In this document: positions 24,221-31,968 of the stretch, piece after piece
Position numbering within the stretch: position 1 is the stretch's first letter
Layout of the letters: each line of letters begins with the position of its first letter
NCBI GenBank assembly: GCA_944326585.1
Contig: CALVEN010000011.1
Location: 1 to 43,580, forward strand
DNA from: Candidatus Gastranaerophilales bacterium
GTDB lineage: Bacteria; Cyanobacteriota; Vampirovibrionia; Gastranaerophilales; Gastranaerophilaceae
Direction of reading: 5' to 3'
DNA length: 43,580 nucleotides
Translations under genes and position numbers: made by a program
Notes under the pieces: generated by a model
What the model was told of the DNA's origin: nothing
Database searches by the model: none
Seen by the model: the letters and a program-made list of their open reading frames with translations, nothing else

Positions 24221-25168
24221 TTAATCTTCGTTATTGACGACCTGTGCGCCGTTTTGTTCGATTTGAAGAGTCTTTATGACCGCTTTTACGTTCAAGTCAG
24301 CCCAGGTATCTTTTACTATTGAATGAATTTTATCAAGGTTGTTTTTCTGCGAAATGATAAGAATTGACGGACCTGCACCGCTTAAAACACACCCGAGAAC
24401 GTTTTCTTCGTGTCTTAAGTTTTCCATAATCTTTTCAAGCCCCGGCACAAGCTTCATTCTGTACGGCTGGTGAAGTCTGTCCTGCAGCGCCAATTTCATT
24501 AATTCCGCGTCTTTTGTATTAATTGCATCAACAAACATTGCCATGCGTTTTGCATTGAATACTGCATCCTTCATCGGAACTTCTTTTGGCAGAACAGAAC
24601 GCGAAATGTCTGTTGACAACTCATAATCAGGTATACAAACCGTTATAGACCACTCTTCAGGCCAGTTGAGCTTGCGGTAAACGATTGTGCAGTCATCTTC
24701 CTGAGATGAAATAACCAGACCGCCGACAATAGCGGGAGTAATGTTATCAGGATGCCCTTCGACCTCGGTTGCAATTGACAAAAGCGCTGCTTCGTCCGCA
24801 GGCTTGCCTAAAAGTTCGTTTGCAGCAAGCAGACCGCCGACAATTACTGATGCGCTGCTGCCTAAACCGCGTGCAATCGGGATGTTTGAATGTATTGTTA
24901 TCTTTAATTCGCTCGGCGACTGCCCTATAGAGTTATACAAAAGCTCTACGGCTTTATAAACAAGACTGTTTTCGTCCAGAGCAAGATGCTCGATAGACAG
25001 TTCATCGACCGCCGCATCTTCGGATATAACGTTAATTTGAACCCCTGTACCGGGTAAAACAGTTTCCTCTATTGTAATTGTGTTATATATCGGCAGTGCC
25101 AATCCAAGACAATCAAAGCCGGGACCTATATTTGCCGCTGTAGCCGGCACTTTTACGCTTATTTTCAT
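24221..25168 (-). CDS. thrB: Homoserine kinase
   Basis: 315 aa GHMP kinase. Motifs: VKVPATAANIGPGFDCLGLAL, the ATP-binding PIARGLGSSASVIVGGL and VLGCVLSGAGPSILI near the end. It phosphorylates homoserine for threonine synthesis. AGAGG precedes the ATG. Other threonine genes are not adjacent; a small ferredoxin follows after a 46-nt gap. Divergent from the MnmC-like gene. Confidence 0.96.
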   Translation of the reverse strand: MKISVKVPATAANIGPGFDCLGLALPIYNTITIEETVLPGTGVQINVISEDAAVDELSIEHLALDENSLVYKAVELLYNSIGQSPSELKITIHSNIPIARGLGSSASVIVGGLLAANELLGKPADEAALLSIATEVEGHPDNITPAIVGGLVISSQEDDCTIVYRKLNWPEEWSITVCIPDYELSTDISRSVLPKEVPMKDAVFNAKRMAMFVDAINTKDAELMKLALQDRLHQPYRMKLVPGLEKIMENLRHEENVLGCVLSGAGPSILIISQKNNLDKIHSIVKDTWADLNVKAVIKTLQIEQNGAQVVNNED

Positions 25169-25234
25169 ATTTTCCTCTTATAATTATTATACCAAAAACA
25201 TAAAAAAATGCTAATAATAAGATTTTTAACATAT

Positions 25235-25262
25235 TTGAACTATTTGAAAATAAAGCTATAAT
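25235..25262 (+). promoter_or_regulatory. Promoter giving a leaderless MnmC-like mRNA
   Basis: -35 TTGAAC (25235-25240), 16-bp spacer, perfect -10 TATAAT (25257-25262), then exactly six bases to ATG 25269. No Shine-Dalgarno. The clearest leaderless arrangement in the window. Confidence 0.65.
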
Positions 25263-25268
25263 TGCATT

Positions 25269-26471
25269 ATGTACGAATTATACCCATATTTTACAAACGA
25301 CGGCTCTGTGGGACTTTTTAGTCCGAAAGACGATGATATCTATCATTCTACATACGGCGCTTTATCCGAGGCTTACGAAAAATTTATTCTGCCTGCCAAT
25401 TTAGATGCGTTTTTAAAAAATCATAACGAAATAAAAATTTTGGATATTTGTTTTGGAATCGGTTATAATTCAAAATCTTTTTTGAATTATTTTTTCGAAA
25501 ATTTTGACAAAAAATTGTCCGCCTTAAATACTACTATCGACACGATAGGTACCGATAACAAATTTTGCAAAATTTCCGTAACAGGGATTGATACGGATAA
25601 AAATTTAATATATTTATCACCGTTCATAAGGAGTGAAAATAAAAATTTATTTCACAACAGGATAAATTTTAAGCACGAAAAAATTTCCAAACTTTTATCA
25701 AAACACACAAAATCAAAGTATAAATTAAATAAATTTATAAATATAATTTTTTTGAAAAAAATAATAAAAAATCATCCGGAAATTTTTGAAGATGACGAAT
25801 TCAATTCAATAATCGCCTCAAAAAAATATCGCAAATATTTAGACCCGTATATTTGCCGTTTATACGCGTTTTATAAAAACAGGGGATATGTTTATACCCC
25901 CTGGAGACGTTTAAACGCCTTCTTACATAATATATATTATAGGTATCTATCAACCAGCTATAAAAAGGCTGCTAAATACCTGAAAATAAACGATTTTAAT
26001 TTGGACGTTAAAATAGGGGATGCAAGAGATTTTATCCTGAGCGATAAAAATTTGTATAATTACATATTTTTGGATGCTTTTACCCCTGCAAAGTGTCCGT
26101 GCCTTTGGACGGTTGACTTTTTTAAAGAGCTTCACAAGCATCTTGATGATGACGGATTAATTTTAACGTATTCAAATTCGGCCGCTGTCAGAAACGCATT
26201 TATTCAAGCAGGATTTTGGACAGGGAAAATTTATAATAAAGAGCAGGACAAGTTTATGGGTACAATTGCCGCGAAAAAATTGGAGCTTATAAAAAACGGA
26301 CTCTCAGAATACGATTTAGGGCTTATAAAAACAAAAGCGGGTATTGTTTATAGGGACGAAAAATTATCGCTTGATAACGGGGCTATAATCGCGGCTCATG
26401 AAAAAGAGGTTGCACAAAGCCGCCTGATGTCGAGTTCCAAGTTTATAAAAACATTCAGAGGTGCAAAATGA
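25269..26471 (+). CDS. MnmC-like tRNA methyltransferase-domain protein
   Basis: 400 aa. The start GSVGLFSPKDDDIYHSTYGA and SAM-binding ILDICFGIGYNSKSF match the DUF752/MnmC methyltransferase family, and YIFLDAFTPAKCPCLW with the following GLILTYSNSAAVRNA completes it. MnmC methylates aminomethyl-uridine at tRNA position 34. An insert of roughly 150 residues, rich in Lys/Asn/Ile, splits the domain and makes the protein much longer than the isolated domain. It overlaps the next gene, an FAD-dependent oxidoreductase, by 4 nt. In E. coli MnmC the methyltransferase is fused to an FAD domain, but that domain belongs to a different FAD family. Confidence 0.8.
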   Translation: MYELYPYFTNDGSVGLFSPKDDDIYHSTYGALSEAYEKFILPANLDAFLKNHNEIKILDICFGIGYNSKSFLNYFFENFDKKLSALNTTIDTIGTDNKFCKISVTGIDTDKNLIYLSPFIRSENKNLFHNRINFKHEKISKLLSKHTKSKYKLNKFINIIFLKKIIKNHPEIFEDDEFNSIIASKKYRKYLDPYICRLYAFYKNRGYVYTPWRRLNAFLHNIYYRYLSTSYKKAAKYLKINDFNLDVKIGDARDFILSDKNLYNYIFLDAFTPAKCPCLWTVDFFKELHKHLDDDGLILTYSNSAAVRNAFIQAGFWTGKIYNKEQDKFMGTIAAKKLELIKNGLSEYDLGLIKTKAGIVYRDEKLSLDNGAIIAAHEKEVAQSRLMSSSKFIKTFRGAK

Positions 26472-27763
26472 AATACGACGTAATCGTTATTGGCGGCGGA
26501 ACAGCCGGTTGTGCAGCGGCTTATACGGCAGGCAGACTCGGGCTAAAGACTTTATTGATTGAAAAAAACATACATCTCGGCGGCACAATTACCTCTGCGC
26601 TTGTTGTTCCGGCAATGAAATCCGGTGAACATCAAATCAATACGGATTTTTACAATGATTTAATCGCTGAATTGCACTCAATTGGCGGGCAGGCAACATA
26701 TCTAAATAATCCTGGCTGGTTTAATCCGGAACTTACAAAAATTGCTCTTGATTCACTTATGGCAAAAGCCGGTGTGGAAGTGTATTTTGATACCCATATA
26801 CGTGATGTAAAGCTTGACGGACATAAGATTAAGTCTATAGTTATCTCAAAAGAAATGTTATCAGTATATAACGAAACGATAGAACAGAACAATAAAACAT
26901 TATCGGTATCTATCGACGCGAGGTATATAATTGATGCAACGGGAAATTGTGAAATCGGAAAACTTTGCGGCTGCGAATTTTTAGACGGAGAAAATGAAAA
27001 TCAGCCTGTAAGTTTGCGGTTTATGATGGGAGGAGTGGACGTTCCGCTTTTTGCAGAGTGGTTAAAGGAATATGATACAGACAGAAACGTTACGAATGTA
27101 GAGGATATAAACGGCTTTATACACCTATCAACCGCTTATACGTGGGATAAAGACAAAACATGGGCGCTAAGTCCGCTGTTTGAGGACGCCGTAGCAAAAG
27201 GTATTCTGAAAGACCACGACAGGAACTATTTTCAGATATTTACGGTAGCCGGAATGCGCTCTACAATTGCGTTTAATTGCCCGAGAGTTATAGATTACAC
27301 AAAGACTCTGGACGTTGCAAATATGTCAAAAGCCTTGCAGTTAGCGAGAAAGAACATATTCAGGCTGGCGGAATTTTGCAGAATATATTTTCCGGGGTTT
27401 GAAAACGCATATATATCAAACATTGCGGATATGCTCGGGATAAGGGTTTCAAGGCGGATTAAGGGAAAATACGTTTATACAATTGATGATTTAAAATCCG
27501 GCAGAAAATTTGAACATCCAGTTGTTGTGTCGAATTATCCCGTTGACGTTCATTCGGATAAAAAAGACAGCTCAACGCTTGATATGGTGCAGGATTATGA
27601 GCTTCCTATAGAGAGCTTAATGTCAGCAGACATTGATAATTTATTTGTGGCGGGCAGATGTTTGTCTGCGGATTATATGGCACAGGGAGCGTTAAGGGTG
27701 CAGGCAAGCTGTTTTTCAATGGGTGAAGCCGTCAGCAAATATATCAAATCTAATCTTTTCTGA
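26468..27763 (+). CDS. FAD-dependent oxidoreductase (FAD_oxidored / PF12831-like)
   Basis: 431 aa. N-terminal dinucleotide fold VIVIGGGTAGCAAAYTAGRLG (positions 5-25), acidic strand end in LLIEKN, YIIDATGNCEIGKLCG, and C-terminal NLFVAGRCLSADYMAQGALR with FAD contacts. The family oxidises or reduces small substrates through bound FAD; the substrate is not predictable here. Translationally coupled (ATGA) to the MnmC-like gene, suggesting a joint pathway, possibly tRNA wobble uridine modification. Its 3' end overlaps the convergent gene by 14 nt. Confidence 0.85.
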   Translation: MKYDVIVIGGGTAGCAAAYTAGRLGLKTLLIEKNIHLGGTITSALVVPAMKSGEHQINTDFYNDLIAELHSIGGQATYLNNPGWFNPELTKIALDSLMAKAGVEVYFDTHIRDVKLDGHKIKSIVISKEMLSVYNETIEQNNKTLSVSIDARYIIDATGNCEIGKLCGCEFLDGENENQPVSLRFMMGGVDVPLFAEWLKEYDTDRNVTNVEDINGFIHLSTAYTWDKDKTWALSPLFEDAVAKGILKDHDRNYFQIFTVAGMRSTIAFNCPRVIDYTKTLDVANMSKALQLARKNIFRLAEFCRIYFPGFENAYISNIADMLGIRVSRRIKGKYVYTIDDLKSGRKFEHPVVVSNYPVDVHSDKKDSSTLDMVQDYELPIESLMSADIDNLFVAGRCLSADYMAQGALRVQASCFSMGEAVSKYIKSNLF

Positions 27764-29111
27764 TTTTTTCAAGAAGAAGCTGTGCAGCGTTTAAAAGCGG
27801 ATCTATAGTCGGTGAAAACGGCGGTGCATATGTCAGGTCGTTTTTTGTGAATTCTTCAACCGTGAGTCTGCCGATTAAAGCGCCGGTCAAGGCGTTAATT
27901 CTTTTATCCGCATCGCCGGCGCCTATTGCCTGTCCGCCCAATAAAAGCCCGGTCGTTTTATCTGCAATTAATTTTAAGGTAATATTATTCACATCAGGCA
28001 TATAGCCGACCCTGTCATATTTGGTAACGCTGACCGATACGGGCTGAAAACCTGCCTGTGAAGCTTTTTTCTCTGTATAGCCCGTCATTGACATGGTAAG
28101 CGAAAGGCATCTTACAACGGCAGATCCGAGAACGCCTTCAAAATCTTCGTCGCCGCCTGCAAGGTTAACGGCAGCTGCCCTGCCCTCCTTGTTTGCGGTG
28201 GAGCCGAGCGGAATCCAGACTTTTGAACCGTCTATTAAAAATGTTTTTTCTGCGCAATCACCGCAGGCGTAAATATTCCAAATATTGGTTAACATGTGTT
28301 TATTAACCTTGATGGCGCCGGTTTCGCCGATTGCAATGCCTGCTTCCGTTGCAAATTCTATGTTAGGCTTTACACCGGTGCAAATTACAACCATATCAGT
28401 TTTAAATTCTTTTCCTGAGCCTGTTTTAAAGCCTGTAACCTCACCCGTATCATTTGAAAAAAGTTCAGTTACGAGTTCTGACGTCAAAATTTCGAATCTG
28501 CCGTCAGCAATACCTGTCAATTGCTGTTGAATAAGCTTTGAAATATCGTTATCAAAAACAGGCAGAATATACGGCGCAAATTCAACAACAGTAACCTTAA
28601 GCCCCAATTCAACAAAGGCTTCGAGAAGCTCCATTCCGATGTAACCGCTTCCGATAATTGTTGCATGCTTTGACTTCAGTGCCTTTTCACGGATTTTGAT
28701 ACCGTCCTCAATACGGCGGACAGTAAATACATTTTTCAAATTAATATTATCAATTGGCGGCATAACAGGTCTTGCGCCTGTTGCTATAACCAGTCTGTCG
28801 TATTCCGTCAAATATGCCCTGTTTTCCGACAAATCCTGTATCAGAACCTGATTGGCTTCGGGCAGAATTTTAATAGCACGCGACCTTAAATGTATATGAA
28901 TGTTTTGCTGCTCAAATTCTTCGGGCGAGCGTACAAGAAGCGTTTTATAGTCGGTAAAATTACCTTGAATATAGTAAGGCAGACCGCACGCCGAATATGA
29001 AACGTGGGTATCATCCGTGTATAAATCTATTTCCGCATCAGGCAAAAGTCTGCGCGCTTTGGCTGCTGCTTTTGAGCCGGCAGCAACCCCGCCGAGTATT
29101 ACAATTTTCAT
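27750..29111 (-). CDS. CoA-disulfide reductase / NADH-dependent flavin oxidoreductase
   Basis: 453 aa of the CoADR/Npx/Nox group. FAD fold VILGGVAAGSKAAAKARRL, the single redox cysteine Cys42 in SYSACGLPYY, a second nucleotide fold ATIIGSGYIGMELLEAF for NAD(P)H, and IYACGDCAE for FAD. These enzymes reduce CoA disulfide or related persulfides, or oxygen/peroxide. No rhodanese domain is fused. It fits the redox-defence theme with desulfoferrodoxin and ferritin elsewhere in the window. No Shine-Dalgarno; TAAATT lies 6 nt before the ATG, weak support for leaderless initiation. Confidence 0.88.
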   Translation of the reverse strand: MKIVILGGVAAGSKAAAKARRLLPDAEIDLYTDDTHVSYSACGLPYYIQGNFTDYKTLLVRSPEEFEQQNIHIHLRSRAIKILPEANQVLIQDLSENRAYLTEYDRLVIATGARPVMPPIDNINLKNVFTVRRIEDGIKIREKALKSKHATIIGSGYIGMELLEAFVELGLKVTVVEFAPYILPVFDNDISKLIQQQLTGIADGRFEILTSELVTELFSNDTGEVTGFKTGSGKEFKTDMVVICTGVKPNIEFATEAGIAIGETGAIKVNKHMLTNIWNIYACGDCAEKTFLIDGSKVWIPLGSTANKEGRAAAVNLAGGDEDFEGVLGSAVVRCLSLTMSMTGYTEKKASQAGFQPVSVSVTKYDRVGYMPDVNNITLKLIADKTTGLLLGGQAIGAGDADKRINALTGALIGRLTVEEFTKNDLTYAPPFSPTIDPLLNAAQLLLEKIRKD

Positions 29112-29157
29112 AAATACAATTTATGAAAAAAATATCCCGCAAACATTCCACATCGGA

Positions 29158-29298
29158 CTAATTTATACCAGATGTATTTAAAAACATGCCCTTCATAAAT
29201 TCGCAATACGCGTCAATTTCAGACTTGTATTCTTCTGCCGCATCAATCAATGTTTTTAATTCAACAATTACATCTTCTTTTTTAAAATCTTCGTTCAT
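29158..29298 (-). CDS. Small 46-aa acidic helical protein, hypothetical
   Basis: An open frame of 46 codons in an otherwise empty 286-bp gap. The product (MNEDFKKEDVIVELKTLIDA...) is acidic, amphipathic and probably helical, with one Cys. Codon use resembles neighbouring genes. GGGGTG about 10 nt upstream is a poor ribosome site. No homologue recognised. It could be a real small protein or chance. Confidence 0.45.
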   Translation of the reverse strand: MNEDFKKEDVIVELKTLIDAAEEYKSEIDAYCEFMKGMFLNTSGIN

Positions 29299-29397
29299 AA
29301 AAATACACACCCCGTATTATCTTCTTACATGAGTACTTACGGAATGTGTATTTAAAAACTTTAATAAAATATTCAATTTTTTACATAATTTAAAAAA

Positions 29398-29658
29398 TTA
29401 TGCAAGAATGTTTAATTTTTTAGCGTTAAAACCTCCGTTACTCTCAAAATTAATACTGCCCTGCGGATCAAATTGTTCCACATCAAATCCTTTATTTTCA
29501 GCCTTTTTATTAACCTTGTTAATGCCTGATACAGCGACAAAATTATTATATTCGGAATAACTGATAACACCGTCGCCGTCTTTGTCATATTCATCAAACG
29601 TCAACTGATCCATTGAGTTCAATGAAGCTCTTGTTAAACCCTGTGTGATAGCTAACAT
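29398..29658 (-). CDS. Single EF-hand small protein
   Basis: 86 aa with one canonical calcium loop DKDGDGVISYSE (residues 25-36) preceded by a helix (NSMDQLTFDEY). No signal peptide. GAGAGGAG lies 8 nt before ATG 29658; a longer in-frame start at 29721 lacks one. The type (short protein, MLAITQGLTRAS start, EF-hand, Asn-rich tail) looks lineage-specific. It probably binds calcium; the partner is unknown. Upstream are TTTATATA (29687) and the TTGTAAC element. Confidence 0.75.
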   Translation of the reverse strand: MLAITQGLTRASLNSMDQLTFDEYDKDGDGVISYSEYNNFVAVSGINKVNKKAENKGFDVEQFDPQGSINFESNGGFNAKKLNILA

Positions 29659-29721
29659 ATCAAATGCTCCTCTCTTATCTATATAAAGTTTTTGTGAAAA
29701 ATACGATTTCAAGTGTTGCAA

Positions 29722-29740
29722 TTTTTGTTACAAATCTTAA
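29722..29740 (-). promoter_or_regulatory. TTGTAAC element upstream of the EF-hand gene
   Basis: Minus strand ATTAAGATTTGTAACAAAAA; TTGTAAC starts 75 nt before the ATG at 29658. Aligns with GTTAACTTTTGTAACAAAAC at 23186. Confidence 0.4.
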
Positions 29741-29782
29741 TTTTATTGATGTTATAATTAAAAACAACAGGAGAGGGAAATT

Positions 29783-31057
29783 ATGACTACACAAATTATT
29801 GAAGCGAAAAAAGGCAATATTACGGAAGAAATGAAATATATCGCATTAAAAGAAGGGGTAACCCCTGAATTTGTGCGTGAAAAAGTTGCTCAGGGACGTG
29901 TTGTAATATTGAAAAACAACCGCCGCGAGAACGTAATTCCGACAGCAGTGGGCGAGGGGATGACAGTTAAAATTAACGCAAATATCGGGACTTCAATGGA
30001 GCGTTCAAATGTTGAGCAAGAGCTTGAAAAAGTCAGAATAATTGAGGCAACCGGCGCGGATGTTTTAATGGATTTGTCAACGGGTTCCGACATTGACGGC
30101 ACAAGAAAACAAATTATTGCCGCAACAAAACTTCCTATCGGAACTGTTCCCATGTATCAGGCAGGCAAAGAAGCCATTGACGAATATAAGGACATCTCAA
30201 AGCTTTCCAAAGAAAAATTATTTTCGGATATAAGAAAGCAATGCGAGGACGGAATAGATTTTATAACAGTACACTGCGGAGTTACAAAATTTGTAGTTGA
30301 ACAAATGGAAAAACAGGGCAGAATAATGGATATAGTATCCCGCGGCGGTGCAATGCTTGCGGCATGGATTAAGGCTACAGGCAAAGAAAATCCGCTTTAC
30401 GAATACTATGACGAACTGCTTGAAATCGCACGCGAATATGACTGTACACTTTCGCTCGGAGACGGCTTAAGACCGGGATGTATTGCGGATGCGGGGGACC
30501 GCGGTCAGGTCGCAGAAACAATTGTACTCGGTGAACTTGTAAAACGCGCAAGAGATTTCGGCGTTCAGGCAATGGTCGAAGGTCCGGGGCATGTTCCTTT
30601 GAATAAAATTCCGGCAATGATAGAAACTGCAAAAGTTTTAACGGATTATGCGCCGCTGTACGTATTAGGACCGCTGGTTACCGATATTGCACCGGGGTAT
30701 GATCATATTACATCAGCCATCGGCGGAACCCTTGCCGCATATCACGGCGCGGATTTCTTATGCTACGTAACCCCTGCAGAACACATCGGGCTTCCTGATG
30801 CAAAACAGGTCAGAGAAGGTATCATAGCAAGCAAAATCGCGGCACACGCAGCAGATTTGGCAAGAGGAAACAAACAGGCTTACAAGATGGATTTGGACAT
30901 GGCAATTGCACGTAAAAACCTTGACTGGAACGCTCAACGCGCAGCAGCTATCGACAAATGCACCCTTGAGGATATTGATAACGGCGAACCCTGCACAATG
31001 TGCGGCAAATACTGCAGTGTCAAAGTATTTAAAGAATACTTTAACGAGTGCAAATAG
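29783..31057 (+). CDS. thiC: Phosphomethylpyrimidine synthase (ThiC, short form)
   Basis: 424 aa. A radical SAM enzyme turning aminoimidazole ribotide into the pyrimidine of thiamine. Blocks: VKINANIGTS, TGADVLMDLSTGSDID, DFITVHCGV, SLGDGLRPGC, MVEGPGHVPLNKI and the C-terminal cluster motif CTMCGKYC (spacing C-x2-C-x3-C, one residue shorter than the E. coli motif, as I recall for other short ThiC). GGAGAGGG lies upstream. I see no thi box (TPP riboswitch) in the 125-nt leader region. The stop lies 2 nt from the stop of the convergent permease gene. Confidence 0.95.
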   Translation: MTTQIIEAKKGNITEEMKYIALKEGVTPEFVREKVAQGRVVILKNNRRENVIPTAVGEGMTVKINANIGTSMERSNVEQELEKVRIIEATGADVLMDLSTGSDIDGTRKQIIAATKLPIGTVPMYQAGKEAIDEYKDISKLSKEKLFSDIRKQCEDGIDFITVHCGVTKFVVEQMEKQGRIMDIVSRGGAMLAAWIKATGKENPLYEYYDELLEIAREYDCTLSLGDGLRPGCIADAGDRGQVAETIVLGELVKRARDFGVQAMVEGPGHVPLNKIPAMIETAKVLTDYAPLYVLGPLVTDIAPGYDHITSAIGGTLAAYHGADFLCYVTPAEHIGLPDAKQVREGIIASKIAAHAADLARGNKQAYKMDLDMAIARKNLDWNAQRAAAIDKCTLEDIDNGEPCTMCGKYCSVKVFKEYFNECK

Positions 31058-31059
31058 CT

Positions 31060-31938
31060 TTATTCCTCAATATAAACTAGTTTTTTACGCAAATTCCACT
31101 GAATAAGCGTCAAAACAAGGATTACAACAAACAAAACGTAGGCAATGGCAGATGCTTTGCCTACGTTAAAATATTCAAACGCGTTTTTGTAAATCGCATA
31201 AACAAGTACGTTTGTGCTGTCCAAAGGTCCGCCCTGCGTCATAAGATAAATTAAATCAAATATCTGGAATGAACTTATTGCCGTAATTATTACAACAAAA
31301 AATATCGTCGGCGACATCAAAGGCACCGTGACACTTTTGAATGTCTGAACAGGCGATGCGCCGTCTATTTTTGCCGCTTCAAACAAGCTTTGATTAATCG
31401 TACTTAACGACGACAAAAATATAATCATATTGTATCCGATAAGCTTCCACACAGAAACAATAATCAAAGCCGGCATGGCAAATCTCGTGTCATAAAGCCA
31501 ATTGATATGGATTTGTAATAAATTATTCAAAATTCCTATATTCGGGTCAAAAATCCACTGCCACACAACGCCTATTACAATCATCGGCGTTATAAACGGC
31601 AAAAAATAAGCAGTTTTATAAAATTCCGACCCTCTGATTTTATCGTTTAAGATTACCGCAAGAATTAACGGAATAATTACCCCGAAAACAGATGTCGATA
31701 CCGCAAAAACCATCGTATTCAAAAATATTTTGTAGAATAAGGGTTCCGTGAAAATTTCTCTGTAATTATCAAATCCGGCAAATTCAATCGGGTTAATCAA
31801 ATCCCAATTGCAAAAACTCAATCCGAAAGAACAGATTACAGGAATTATAATAAACACGAAAGTTCCTGCAAGTGCCGGCAAAATAAAAAGCCACGCAGCA
31901 TAATTTTCTTTATTAAATATTGCATGACACAACTTCAT
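31060..31938 (-). CDS. ABC sugar transporter permease (MalF/UgpA-like)
   Basis: 292 aa with six membrane segments and the ATPase-docking EAA loop EAAKIDGASPVQTFKSVTVP. Family members form the channel for sugars or glycerol phosphate together with a second permease, a binding protein and an ATPase; none of these is adjacent, so it is an orphan component. ATG 31938 (MKLCHAIFNKEN) is exactly 6 nt after a perfect TATAAT; an upstream ATG at 31974 would overlap the divergent gene and is less likely. Confidence 0.88.
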   Translation of the reverse strand: MKLCHAIFNKENYAAWLFILPALAGTFVFIIIPVICSFGLSFCNWDLINPIEFAGFDNYREIFTEPLFYKIFLNTMVFAVSTSVFGVIIPLILAVILNDKIRGSEFYKTAYFLPFITPMIVIGVVWQWIFDPNIGILNNLLQIHINWLYDTRFAMPALIIVSVWKLIGYNMIIFLSSLSTINQSLFEAAKIDGASPVQTFKSVTVPLMSPTIFFVVIITAISSFQIFDLIYLMTQGGPLDSTNVLVYAIYKNAFEYFNVGKASAIAYVLFVVILVLTLIQWNLRKKLVYIEE

Positions 31939-31940
31939 GA

Positions 31941-31950
31941 TATAATTATA
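31941..31950. promoter_or_regulatory. Overlapping divergent -10 elements (TATAATTATA)
   Basis: TATAATTATA contains a perfect TATAAT on each strand, sharing two bases: 31941-31946 for the phosphohexomutase and 31950-31945 for the permease. TTGCAT lies upstream in both directions (31920-31925 with a 15-bp spacer; minus 31974-31969 with an 18-bp spacer). The rightward mRNA would have a short leader with GGGAGAGG; the leftward would be leaderless. Confidence 0.6.
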
Positions 31951-31968
31951 CAATGAGGGAGAGGACTT

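Noticed and set aside
29700-29782. TPP riboswitch before thiC
   Set aside because: No CTGAGA or thi-box core and no expression-platform hairpin in the short upstream region.
30960-31020. ThiC cluster motif C-x2-C-x3-C as a defect
   Set aside because: The short-form enzymes, as I recall them, have this spacing and the rest of the protein is intact.
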